Of a DNA stretch of 64,000 nt, positions 7,428 to 14,912 are shown piece by piece. Location of the stretch: NCBI GenBank assembly GCA_018432615.1, contig JAHDSQ010000011.1, forward strand, positions 62,001 through 126,000, written 5' to 3'. The position numbers were made by a program, and so were the translations under genes. The notes under the pieces were generated by a model. That model did not search any database. It saw only the letters and a list, made by a program, of their open reading frames with translations, and was not told where the DNA came from. Source of the stretch: Clostridia bacterium. Its GTDB lineage: Bacteria; Bacillota; Peptococcia; DRI-13; SM3-B62. Each line of letters starts with the position of its first letter. Position 1 is the stretch's first letter.

Positions 7428-8162
7428 TTATTCCATTCGTTGTATTTCTTTTCTCAACCGTTTGATAATACGTTTTTCCAACCGGGAAATATATGACTGG
7501 GATATACCCAGGTAATCAGCTACTTCTTTCTGTGTTTTTTCCTCGCCGTCTTTTAAACCAAACCTCAAGTCCATTATTCTTTTTTCCCTGGCAGACAATT
7601 TCGCCATGGCACATAATAAAAGTTTTTTATCGACTTCTTCCTCTAACTCTTTGTAAATGATGTCAACATCTGTGCCCATTACATCCGAGAGAAGAAGCTC
7701 ATTCCCGTCCATATCAACATTTAGCGGTTCATCAAAGGAAACTTCACTGCGTGTTTTGCTGTTGCGTCTAAGATGCATCAGGATTTCATTTTCGATACAA
7801 CGAGACGCATAAGTTGCCAGCTTTATTCTTTTAGTAGGATCAAAAGTATTGACCGCTTTGATCAATCCGATCGTACCGATAGAGACCAAATCCTCTATCC
7901 CTACTCCGGTATTCTCGAATTTTCGGGCAATGTACACAACTAAACGCAGGTTCCGTTCGATAAGCGTACTTTTTACCCCGCTGTCCCCTTTCTCCAGACA
8001 ATTCAATAAGTTCAGTTCCTCATCCACACTCAGCGGCGGCGGTAGGGCCTCACTGCTCCCAATGTACAATACCTCTGTGTCTATTCCCAGAAGTCCCAAT
8101 ATTCGCAGCACAGACCTTTTTAAATCGCTGCCCAAACTTTTCATCCCTGTCTGAAGCGGCAT
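7428..8162 (-). CDS. sigE: RNA polymerase sigma-E factor precursor (early mother cell)
   Basis: SigE drives early mother-cell transcription. The product (244 residues) begins with a hydrophobic/basic pro-sequence of about 31 residues that ends before [12 protein letters not shown], matching the site where SpoIIGA activates pro-SigE. Region 2 ([31 protein letters not shown]) and the region 4 helix-turn-helix ([21 protein letters not shown]) are intact. The ATG at 8162 has AGAAGGAGG upstream and lies 13 bases after the spoIIGA stop, so the two are cotranscribed, as in other endospore formers. Confidence 0.98.
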   Translation of the reverse strand: MPLQTGMKSLGSDLKRSVLRILGLLGIDTEVLYIGSSEALPPPLSVDEELNLLNCLEKGDSGVKSTLIERNLRLVVYIARKFENTGVGIEDLVSIGTIGLIKAVNTFDPTKRIKLATYASRCIENEILMHLRRNSKTRSEVSFDEPLNVDMDGNELLLSDVMGTDVDIIYKELEEEVDKKLLLCAMAKLSAREKRIMDLRFGLKDGEEKTQKEVADYLGISQSYISRLEKRIIKRLRKEIQRME

Positions 8163-8175
8163 GTTATTCCTCCTT

Positions 8176-9108
8176 CTATATATCTTGTTTTAATACTTCC
8201 GGATGTAGAATAGCCTGATATCTACCTTCTTTATTGATTGCTCGGCCTACCAGGCCGACTATTACATCCCTTTTTATTACCCTTTTTCCTCCTTTATTGA
8301 TTTCTATATAATCAGGCCGTATACCAAGCAAAAGACCGTTTTCCCTTCCAACGGAACTATATGGTATCATACAAAATCTTGGCACCCACTCCTGCGCCGA
8401 CTTTTCTTGAACAGCCTGCAAAAAAAAATCGTCATTCCTTGCCAACGCTTTTACAACATCTTGGGGAAGTACATCTTGCAGGTACTTTGCCTCAACAATC
8501 ACCACCGGCTTTTTTGTAAACGGCTCCGAGAGTTGGTTTCCGGTATCAAGAAGCGCCTTGATTGTAACCTTCTTTTGCAGAACGGCAATGGTCAGTGAAT
8601 ACAACAAGTTCCTTCCCAGCTGGTTCTTATTTATATAATGTACACCATACCAACCTGATACCATCACCACTATCATACCGGCAAGCAGCAAATGATAACT
8701 AAGTCCTGTTTGCAGTATCCCTGCACCGTTAATCACTTGTAGGCCATAAGCAGAATTATCAACCAGGTACACAAACGCAACGACACAACCTCCAACTGCA
8801 AAAGAAACCAAATACATTAATGCCATTCCCTTAAAGAACACACGCCAAGAGAAAGGGGCAAATGCCAGTAAAAGCATGATAACCGAACAAGCGACCTTAG
8901 CGTATCCACTGGCCAGTGTCCCTCCTCCAGGCAAGAAGATGGCAAGTGAATAAAGCGCGCCAAAAAAGGCCCCCAACAAAAGACGGGCTATCCCTTTTTT
9001 TAGAGCCGTAAGCTTTCCCGTAAGCCAGAGAATGAAAAAGTCCACTCCAAAGTTGACAAGAAAAACTATATCAACATATACCTTTAGGACTAATTCATTT
9101 CCCTGCAT
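8176..9108 (-). CDS. spoIIGA: sigma-E processing peptidase SpoIIGA
   Basis: SpoIIGA is a septal membrane aspartic protease that cleaves pro-SigE in the mother cell after a forespore signal. The product (310 residues) has about five N-terminal membrane segments (first about 13-31) and a C-terminal protease domain with the catalytic [12 protein letters not shown] motif and the conserved IPYSSVG segment. The ATG at 9108 has GGTGGTGAC just upstream. Its promoter carries a Spo0A-box-like site (see 9140-9175). Confidence 0.96.
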   Translation of the reverse strand: MQGNELVLKVYVDIVFLVNFGVDFFILWLTGKLTALKKGIARLLLGAFFGALYSLAIFLPGGGTLASGYAKVACSVIMLLLAFAPFSWRVFFKGMALMYLVSFAVGGCVVAFVYLVDNSAYGLQVINGAGILQTGLSYHLLLAGMIVVMVSGWYGVHYINKNQLGRNLLYSLTIAVLQKKVTIKALLDTGNQLSEPFTKKPVVIVEAKYLQDVLPQDVVKALARNDDFFLQAVQEKSAQEWVPRFCMIPYSSVGRENGLLLGIRPDYIEINKGGKRVIKRDVIVGLVGRAINKEGRYQAILHPEVLKQDI

Positions 9109-9139
9109 GTCACCACCCCGGGATCACTAAGTTAAGCTT

Positions 9140-9175
9140 ATTATACACCATACTTTTCCAATATTTTGTCGCAAT
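9140..9175 (-). promoter_or_regulatory. spoIIGA promoter with Spo0A-box-like element
   Basis: On the minus strand TATAAT occupies 9145-9140, and TGCGACAAA (box core 9173-9167, one mismatch to the reverse of TGTCGAA) lies 21 bases upstream. In Bacillus subtilis the spoIIG promoter has a Spo0A box overlapping the -35 with an over-long spacer, which this layout copies. A sigma-A promoter activated by phosphorylated Spo0A is inferred. Confidence 0.6.
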
Positions 9176-9209
9176 ATGCGGTCATATTTTGTTATATTAA
9201 AGAAAACTT

Positions 9210-9243
9210 GGCTTCCGCCAAGCCCCAGGCGAAGACGGAAGCC
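9210..9243 (-). other. hairpin between ftsZ terminator and spoIIGA promoter
   Basis: GGCTTCCG (9210-9217) and CGGAAGCC (9236-9243) can pair. On the minus strand it is followed by AAGTTTTCTTT, so it could be a second, weaker terminator protecting the spoIIGA promoter from ftsZ read-through. Confidence 0.5.
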
Positions 9244-9301
9244 TTAGTTGCGCTTATACTGTCTTCCGATAATACCTTTCAAGGACAGTGTAAAGAAAAA
9301 A

Positions 9302-9347
9302 GACCCAAAAGAAATCCCTGTCTTACCCGGGAATTTCTTCTGGACCT
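9302..9347 (-). terminator. ftsZ terminator
   Basis: On the minus strand a long stem (about 17 bp with one bulged T and a few G-U pairs) around the loop at 9320-9328 is followed by TCTTTTTTC. It lies about 60 bases after the ftsZ stop and should end the ftsQ-ftsZ transcript. Confidence 0.82.
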
Positions 9348-9405
9348 TTATTTTATCCCTTTATCCCATTAACCAATTCTAAGACTCCCACTGTGGGGAC
9401 TCACT

Positions 9406-10449
9406 TTATTTTTTTGACCTTAAAAATTGCGGGATATACAAATCTTCGGTATTAAAAGGCTTCACGTCTAACTCCACCAAGGTTTCCTTACTGGCAGGTC
9501 TATCGAAGCCTGTGGCAATAACGGTCACTCTAACCTGATCCTGTAAATCTTCATCAATAACAGCCCCGAAAATAATGTTTGCTTCCGGGTCTGCCGCCTC
9601 GGCAATTATCTCTGCCGCCTCATTCACCTCAAACAGTCCCAAATCCGCCCCGCCTGTGATATTAAACAAAACTCCTTTAGCTCCCTCTATCGATGTCTCC
9701 AATAGAGGACTGGAGATAGCGGAACGTGCCGCAACAGCCGCACGGTTTTCACCATCGGCACTGCCAATTCCCATTAAGGCCGTACCTGTTTCCTGCATTA
9801 TCGTCTTAACGTCAGCAAAATCCAAGTTGATCAAGCCCGGTACCGTAATCAGGTCAGATATCCCCTGAACACCTTGCCGCAAAACATCGTCGGCAATTCT
9901 AAAGGCTTCGTTTATCGAAGTGTTTTTATCCACCACGCTGAGCAGCTTTTCATTAGGTATGATTATTAAAGTATCAACCTTACCCTTAAGGTTTCCGATT
10001 CCCATATTGGCGTGAGCCATCCTTTTCCTGCCTTCAAAAGGAAACGGCTTGGTAATAACGCCTACAGCCAAAGCACCTACTTCTTTAGCTATTTCTGCCA
10101 CAATAGGCACAGCCCCTGTTCCGGTACCGCCGCCCATGCCGGCAGTGACAAAAACCATGTCAGCACCTTTTAAAGCAGCCGCAAGCTCATCGCGGCTTTC
10201 TTCAGCGGCCTTCTGACCAACCTCCGGGTTTGCACCGGCTCCTAACCCTCGTGTCAACTTAGTTCCTATCTGGATTTTATGCTCTGCTTTTGAGATATAT
10301 AGCGCCTGAGCGTCAGTATTAATTGCAATAAATTCAACGCCCTTCAAGCCACTTTCAATCATCCTGTTAACTGCATTGCTACCTCCACCGCCTACTCCAA
10401 TAACCTTTATTTGGGCAGTTTGATGCACATCTGTTTCAAACTCAAGCAT
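9406..10449 (-). CDS. ftsZ: cell division protein FtsZ
   Basis: FtsZ is the tubulin-like GTPase that forms the division and sporulation septum ring. The product (347 residues) has the GTP-binding [11 protein letters not shown] loop, the tubulin signature [10 protein letters not shown], the NTDAQ segment and the T7 loop around NLDFADV that completes the neighbour's active site. The C-terminus is the short conserved peptide [12 protein letters not shown], joined by a very short linker for FtsZ. The ATG at 10449 has GGGGG upstream. It follows ftsQ directly; ftsA, usually between them, is missing. Confidence 0.99.
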   Translation of the reverse strand: MLEFETDVHQTAQIKVIGVGGGGSNAVNRMIESGLKGVEFIAINTDAQALYISKAEHKIQIGTKLTRGLGAGANPEVGQKAAEESRDELAAALKGADMVFVTAGMGGGTGTGAVPIVAEIAKEVGALAVGVITKPFPFEGRKRMAHANMGIGNLKGKVDTLIIIPNEKLLSVVDKNTSINEAFRIADDVLRQGVQGISDLITVPGLINLDFADVKTIMQETGTALMGIGSADGENRAAVAARSAISSPLLETSIEGAKGVLFNITGGADLGLFEVNEAAEIIAEAADPEANIIFGAVIDEDLQDQVRVTVIATGFDRPASKETLVELDVKPFNTEDLYIPQFLRSKK

Positions 10450-10564
10450 TATGTATAATCCCCCTTTTTTTCGTCAAGGAACTTCTGGTAAATAATAAGC
10501 AAAAACGTTCACCGTTCACTATGCTTATTCCACAATCACGCTACTTTTTCCTCTTTTACTTCGA

Positions 10565-11347
10565 CTATTTTGAGTTTTTTCTTTTAATAACAGGAGCTGT
10601 TTTATATCGCAAATCGAGGTATTCCACCGTTTGGTTGTTGATAGCATTGCTATTGTCCAGCAGTAGGCTTTCCATAACCTCAACCTTCCTTTCCAAATCC
10701 TCAGGCTCTCCAAACATGACAACCACTCCTTGCTTCGTTTTTAATGAAAGTGATTGTGACGTCTCAGCCGATATTTCTATTACATTTGAAAAGAATTCTT
10801 TGTCCATCAAGGTAATCAGTCGAATCGCCGAAACCAATCCTGGAGTCTCGACAACGTCACCCGGTCTGGCATCATTAGGCACAGTGACACCGCTGATGAG
10901 AGGATAATTAAGATGCAAGATATCACTTGTTTTCTCAAGATAGACTCTATCCTCGTCTACCATAATAATGCCATCATCACAAATCACCAATGCCAAGGGC
11001 TTTCTCTCTACGACCGTCACCTTAAGAGTATCCGGCAGTTTCCTGTTGATAGACAATGATTTTATTCGCGGATGAACCAAGACCTTCTGTACTGCTTGTA
11101 CCGTAGAAACCCTAAATATATTGGCACCAAACTTCAAATCGGTCATTTCAACTATTTCTTCCGCCGAAACGACCTCGTTGCCATAGACAAACACTTGTCC
11201 CACCGAGAAATAAACAGAATTGGCAAAATAATACGCCGAAACAGAAACGGATAGTACCAAAATAATCCACAAAGCAAAAAAAGACGCTGTTTTTCTTTTT
11301 CTTTGCCTGATATACCTGGTGTTACTTTTAGTGGTGGCTGTACGCAC
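10565..11347 (-). CDS. ftsQ: cell division protein FtsQ/DivIB
   Basis: FtsQ/DivIB is a bitopic divisome protein that binds FtsL and FtsB/DivIC. The 260-residue product has a basic cytoplasmic N-terminus, one membrane span (about 24-45), a POTRA domain (VGQVFVYGNEVVSAEEIVE onward) and the FtsQ beta domain, then a short basic tail. The GTG at 11347 follows AGGAGAGAG. A good sigma-A promoter lies about 40 bases upstream, so ftsQ-ftsZ form their own transcript apart from the mur genes. Confidence 0.93.
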   Translation of the reverse strand: MRTATTKSNTRYIRQRKRKTASFFALWIILVLSVSVSAYYFANSVYFSVGQVFVYGNEVVSAEEIVEMTDLKFGANIFRVSTVQAVQKVLVHPRIKSLSINRKLPDTLKVTVVERKPLALVICDDGIIMVDEDRVYLEKTSDILHLNYPLISGVTVPNDARPGDVVETPGLVSAIRLITLMDKEFFSNVIEISAETSQSLSLKTKQGVVVMFGEPEDLERKVEVMESLLLDNSNAINNQTVEYLDLRYKTAPVIKRKNSK

Positions 11348-11386
11348 TTGACTCTCTCCTAATACCCGTCAAATATTAGCCATGCC

Positions 11387-11436
11387 ATTATACCATATAA
11401 ACCCGACACGTCCAACACTGTGAAAGAAACACTGTG
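11387..11436 (-). promoter_or_regulatory. ftsQ-ftsZ promoter with overlapping direct repeats
   Basis: On the minus strand TTGGAC (11415-11410) and TATAAT (11392-11387) are separated by 17 bases, a good sigma-A promoter. Two copies of AACACTGTG on the plus strand (11414-11422 and 11428-11436, 14 bases apart) overlap and precede the -35, as an operator would. Confidence 0.7.
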
Positions 11437-11809
11437 TTCATTCTGTGATAATGTCACCATGCATAGAAGAATAGTACTTCAGGTATTCCACAATTTTCGA
11501 GATACTATATTCTGGCATGAATACTATATCTGAACAATAACAGGTTCTTGTCAAAACAAATTGTAAAGATTTATTGTTATTAGCTAATTCTTCTTATATA
11601 ATTACTTTGGAATTCAGGTAAACCGAGATTGCCGAAGCCTTTGAGCCTTAGTGCGACTGCACTTGGCGAAAAGGTTTGGGTGAAGCGTAGCGAAACTGGC
11701 AATCCGTTGTTTTATATGATGGTCGGTGCTTTTTATCTGCCTTTTAGTTATTGCTGTTTTACGTATTTACGTATATACTAATAATACAATAACACTTGAG
11801 GTGATTTCT
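11437..11809. other. gene-free stretch between ftsQ promoter and toxin-antitoxin genes
   Basis: No convincing coding region is visible. The left half is AT-rich, and the right half holds the REP-like inverted repeat element at 11627-11704 and then the leader of the antitoxin gene. Confidence 0.5.
11627..11704. repeat. REP-like element bounded by GATTGCC/GGCAATC
   Basis: GATTGCC at 11627-11633 and GGCAATC at 11698-11704 are inverted repeats around about 64 bases that are GC-richer than the flanks. Inside is a small hairpin AGTGC/GCACT near 11650-11663 and GCGTAGCGAAAC near the right end. The ends resemble the GATTGC...GCAATC palindromic repeats dispersed in many bacterial genomes. Copy number cannot be judged from this window. 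Confidence 0.5.
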
Positions 11810-12103
11810 ATGTCTAAAACTCAAACTTTTTCACATAGGATTTTTGTTCAAAAGCGTAACCTTATCAGCATACCAAGAGATATCCGTGATACCTTAAGAA
11901 TCAATGAAGGTGATGTTCTTGATATTAGTTTAGTTGATAATAAAATCATCATTGAACCAATGAAACTTGTACCTTCTAGTCAAACTTATTTTTGGGCTGA
12001 TAAAACTCAAAAGGATTTGCTGGAAGCAAAGAAAGATATTGAGTCCGGAAATACCCGAGATTTTAAGAACGTTAGAGAATTCTTGGACGGTATTGAGCAA
12101 TGA
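11810..12103 (+). CDS. AbrB/SpoVT-family antitoxin
   Basis: The 97-residue product begins with a swapped-hairpin AbrB DNA-binding domain (IFVQKRNLISIPRDIRDTLRINEGDVLDISLVDNK segment, about 11-46) followed by a C-terminal helical part that would cover the toxin. The ATG at 11810 has GAGGTGA seven bases upstream; the longer upstream reading has no ribosome site. The gene overlaps the toxin gene by 4 bases (ATGA). It likely represses its own promoter. The pair is lower in GC than the surrounding mur genes, a sign of acquisition. Confidence 0.85.
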   Translation: MSKTQTFSHRIFVQKRNLISIPRDIRDTLRINEGDVLDISLVDNKIIIEPMKLVPSSQTYFWADKTQKDLLEAKKDIESGNTRDFKNVREFLDGIEQ

Positions 12104-12378
12104 GTAGACGCTTCCGTTCAACCCGTAAATTTGATAAGCAGTTTAAATCTCTTGATGGTAATTCTTATAAGCAAGCTGTAAAAGCTGTTGAATTGTTTAT
12201 TTCAGATCCCAGCCACCCTTCACTCCGATACAAGAAAATCCAGGGGACAAATAGTTTCTACGAGATAAGTGTCAATATGTCAATTCGTATAATTATTGAA
12301 ATTACTTCAGAGGGGCAAGATCAGATTAATACTTTCTATATCATTGGCACTCATAATGAAGTATTTCCTTCAAAGTAG
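12100..12378 (+). CDS. RelE/ParE-superfamily toxin
   Basis: The 92-residue product fits the RelE fold: RKFDKQFKSLDGNSYKQAVKAVELF (two N-terminal helices), HPSLRYKKIQG, then the strands YEISVNMSIRIIIEI and INTFYIIGTHNEVF. Members of this superfamily cut mRNA at the ribosome or block gyrase; this one, paired with an AbrB-type antitoxin, more likely acts as an mRNA interferase (YafQ/RelE-like). It overlaps the antitoxin stop by 4 bases and so is translationally coupled. The system lies inside the dcw cluster between murA and ftsQ. Confidence 0.85.
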   Translation: MSRRFRSTRKFDKQFKSLDGNSYKQAVKAVELFISDPSHPSLRYKKIQGTNSFYEISVNMSIRIIIEITSEGQDQINTFYIIGTHNEVFPSK

Positions 12379-12407
12379 CAGATTGGTCTAAAATGCGTGT
12401 GTTTGCC

Positions 12408-12576
12408 TTACCAGGCTTCTATGAAACTACCGTCAGGAAACACATATTTTTTTGTGCCGTTAGCTTTCATTTCCTTAAATGCTATTTCTGCTTTTCTAAG
12501 AATTCGCTTTTATATAGATTCTCAAAGCCTTTATGCCGTAAACGTCCCTTGATATGGTGTCGGGATCCCCATGTCT
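12408..12576 (-). pseudogene. possible remnant of a decayed gene with frameshift
   Basis: On the minus strand two frames give protein-like fragments. The upstream one contains RHGDPDTISRDVYGIKALR (about 12576-12510) and the downstream one RKAEIAFKEMKANG and KKYVFPDGSFIEAW, ending in TAA at 12408. A frameshift near 12500 would join them. No start with a ribosome site is seen. I cannot name the family; this may be a leftover of the event that brought the toxin-antitoxin pair. Confidence 0.35.
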
Positions 12577-12616
12577 CTAATGTTCATTAGTTCCATTTTT
12601 CGCGATATTATTTTAG

Positions 12617-12646
12617 AAAAGACCAGGATTTTATGCCTGGTCTTTC
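12617..12646. terminator. bidirectional terminator between toxin gene and murA
   Basis: AAAGACCAGG/CCTGGTCTTT with an 8-base loop (GACCAGG 12621-12627, CCTGGTC 12636-12642) is followed by TTTTC on the minus strand. It lies 55 bases after the murA stop and ends the mur operon; on the plus strand it may end the toxin-antitoxin transcript. Confidence 0.82.
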
Positions 12647-12700
12647 GTTCGCTAAGAGTAAGAAGAACTGAATCATTATAACGTTTACCTGTAACCGCCT

Positions 12701-13978
12701 CTATTTTCTTACGCCCGAACCGTTTGTACGGAAAATCTGTGCGCCCAGACTGCGCAGCTTCTGTTCCATTCTTTCGTAGCCTCTGTCAATATGCTCCACA
12801 TCCCCTACCACGGTGGCACCTTCCGCCGCCAAGCCTGCCGTCACCAGAGCGGCCCCAGCCCTTAGGTCAGACGCCTCAATGTATGCACCGCTTAATGATT
12901 TGACCCCTTTTACAACGGCAATTCTTCCTTCTACTCTGATATTGGCACCCATGCGACGAAACTCATCAACATGCTTGTATCTGTTCTCAAAAACGGTTTC
13001 CGTGATAATACCGGTTCCTTCAGATAAGGCCATCATTGCCATCAGCTGTGGTTGTACGTCGGTAGGGAAACCGGGAAAAGGCATAGTCTTGATATCAACG
13101 CATTTGTACCGTTTCTGTCCGCTAACCCTTACACCCTCTTTTAAATCTACAATCTTCACTCCCGCCGCTCTCAATTTAGCAATAACTGCTTCTAAATGCT
13201 CCGGTATAGCTCCCTCGACACTTACATCCCCTTGAGTAATAGCAGCCATAATAATGAACGTTGCCGCCTCGATTCTATCCGGGATGATGGTGTGTTCCGC
13301 CGACCCTAGTTCCCGTACACCTTCAATTTTAATTACATCTGTACCCGCACCCCTAATCCTGGCACCCATGCTATTGATAAAATTCTGCAAATCCACGATT
13401 TCCGGTTCTCTGGCTGCATTCCGAATAACCGTTACCCCGTCTGCCATAGAGGCAGCCATCATCAAATTCTCAGTTGCTCCCACGCTTGGGAAATCGAGAC
13501 ATATTTCCTCCCCTGCCAGTTTTACCGCCTTAGCTTCAATATACCCATGGCGTTCAATAACCTGCGCTCCTAGCAATTCCATCCCATTCAAATGCTGATC
13601 CATGGGTCTGGAACCAATCGAACATCCGCCCGGATAGGCAATTTTTACTTCTTTAAACCGTGAAAGGAGAGGACCCATCACTAAATTTGATGCTCGCATC
13701 CTTCTGGTAAGAGTGTCCGGAACCTCGATCACATTAATCATCGAGGCATCAACAACCATAGTACTGCCTGTAAAAACAACATTAGCACCCAAGCATTCCA
13801 GAACTTCTTTCATCACGTACACATCGCTTAGTCTGGGAACATCATGGATGGTACAAACCCCCTTAGATAGCAGACAAGCGGGTAAAATCGTCAGAACTGA
13901 ATTTTTTCCGCCGCTTATGCGCACAGTTCCCGACAATTTATTCCCGCCAATAATAACATATTTTTCCAGGTTGCTCAC
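12701..13978 (-). CDS. murA: UDP-N-acetylglucosamine 1-carboxyvinyltransferase MurA
   Basis: MurA transfers enolpyruvate to UDP-GlcNAc, the first committed step of peptidoglycan synthesis. The product (up to 425 residues) has the substrate-binding SGGKNSVL segment near the N-terminus and the catalytic, fosfomycin-binding Cys (Cys119) in YPGGCSIGSRP, so it should be fosfomycin-sensitive. It overlaps the murB stop. The start is unclear: the GTG at 13978 lies inside the ribosome site GGGAGGTGA, whereas a CTG at 13969 is well spaced from it and gives the N-terminus usual for the family (xEKYVIIGG). It is the last gene of the mur operon and precedes a terminator. Confidence 0.97.
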   Translation of the reverse strand: MSNLEKYVIIGGNKLSGTVRISGGKNSVLTILPACLLSKGVCTIHDVPRLSDVYVMKEVLECLGANVVFTGSTMVVDASMINVIEVPDTLTRRMRASNLVMGPLLSRFKEVKIAYPGGCSIGSRPMDQHLNGMELLGAQVIERHGYIEAKAVKLAGEEICLDFPSVGATENLMMAASMADGVTVIRNAAREPEIVDLQNFINSMGARIRGAGTDVIKIEGVRELGSAEHTIIPDRIEAATFIIMAAITQGDVSVEGAIPEHLEAVIAKLRAAGVKIVDLKEGVRVSGQKRYKCVDIKTMPFPGFPTDVQPQLMAMMALSEGTGIITETVFENRYKHVDEFRRMGANIRVEGRIAVVKGVKSLSGAYIEASDLRAGAALVTAGLAAEGATVVGDVEHIDRGYERMEQKLRSLGAQIFRTNGSGVRK

Positions 13979-14889
13979 CTCCCGTTGTCTGAAAAACCCA
14001 TCAAGACAACTTCCGTTTCCAACTCAACGGAATACTTTTCCCTAACTGTCTTTTGCACCTCCTCAATCAAGGCAAGGACATCGGACGCTTTAGCCCTACC
14101 CTTGTTCACAATAAAATTCGCATGCTTAGAAGAAACCTGGGCGTCACCAACAGACAAACCCTTCAGACCTGCCTCCTCTATTAAACGTCCGGCATAATCT
14201 CCCGGTGGGTTTTTAAAAATGCTGCCGGCATTTGGGAGCCCTACCGCCTGTTTTTTCCGTCTTAACTGCCGGTACTCATCCATAGTTTTACGCACAACAT
14301 CTCTTTCACCCTCGGCAAGTTTCAATGACACCTCAATTATTAACTCGTTTTTGCCTTTTAACGCACTGTTTCGATATATAAAACCAAGATCCTTTTGTTG
14401 ATATACCTTTGTTAAACCCTGACTGTCTACGGTTTTTACTGTCTCTATAACCTCCGCCATTTCCCTGCCGTGTGCTCCTGCATTATTAATAACAGCCCCG
14501 CCCAGCGTTCCGGGAATGCCACATACAAACTCAAGTCCTGTCAAACCGGACTGCAGCGCATGTTGGGAAAGGGTAACCAAAGAAACTCCAGCCTCCGCTA
14601 TTATTCTATCCTTCTCGTTCTTGCTCCGATTAAGCTTTCCGGTCTGAATAACTAATCCCTTTAATCCGGCATCGGCAATAAGCACATTCGAGCCTGCTCC
14701 CAGATAGAAAATTGGCAACCCGGCTTGATGGACACATTCGATGGCACGGCAACAAGCCTCAGAGCTTTCGGGTCGATAAAACACTTCTGCCGGTCCGCCG
14801 ATTTGCCATGTGGTATACCCGGCCAGAGGATAATGCGTAAACACTTCGCCCTGCCTTAAGGCACTTATAAAATCGTATACGGCACTCAT
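13975..14889 (-). CDS. murB: UDP-N-acetylenolpyruvoylglucosamine reductase MurB
   Basis: MurB is the FAD enzyme that reduces enolpyruvyl-UDP-GlcNAc to UDP-MurNAc with NADPH. The product (304 residues) has the FAD-binding region YTTWQIGGPAEVFYRP and YLGAGSNVLI, the GIPGTLGGAVINNAGAHG block, and the catalytic GSIFKNP and Glu-containing C-terminal parts of a type IIa/IIb MurB. The ATG at 14889 with GGTGGTGG upstream is preferred to an in-frame upstream extension into murC. Its stop is inside the murA ribosome site. Confidence 0.97.
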   Translation of the reverse strand: MSAVYDFISALRQGEVFTHYPLAGYTTWQIGGPAEVFYRPESSEACCRAIECVHQAGLPIFYLGAGSNVLIADAGLKGLVIQTGKLNRSKNEKDRIIAEAGVSLVTLSQHALQSGLTGLEFVCGIPGTLGGAVINNAGAHGREMAEVIETVKTVDSQGLTKVYQQKDLGFIYRNSALKGKNELIIEVSLKLAEGERDVVRKTMDEYRQLRRKKQAVGLPNAGSIFKNPPGDYAGRLIEEAGLKGLSVGDAQVSSKHANFIVNKGRAKASDVLALIEEVQKTVREKYSVELETEVVLMGFSDNGR

Positions 14890-14912
14890 TCCACCACCGT
14901 CCTCAAAACTTG

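Noticed and set aside
9166-9372. Plus-strand frame of 68 codons between spoIIGA and ftsZ
   Set aside because: It covers terminator hairpins and has no ribosome site.
12393-12590. Plus-strand frame of 65 codons after the toxin gene
   Set aside because: No ribosome site and composition unlike a protein; the opposite strand gives more protein-like fragments.
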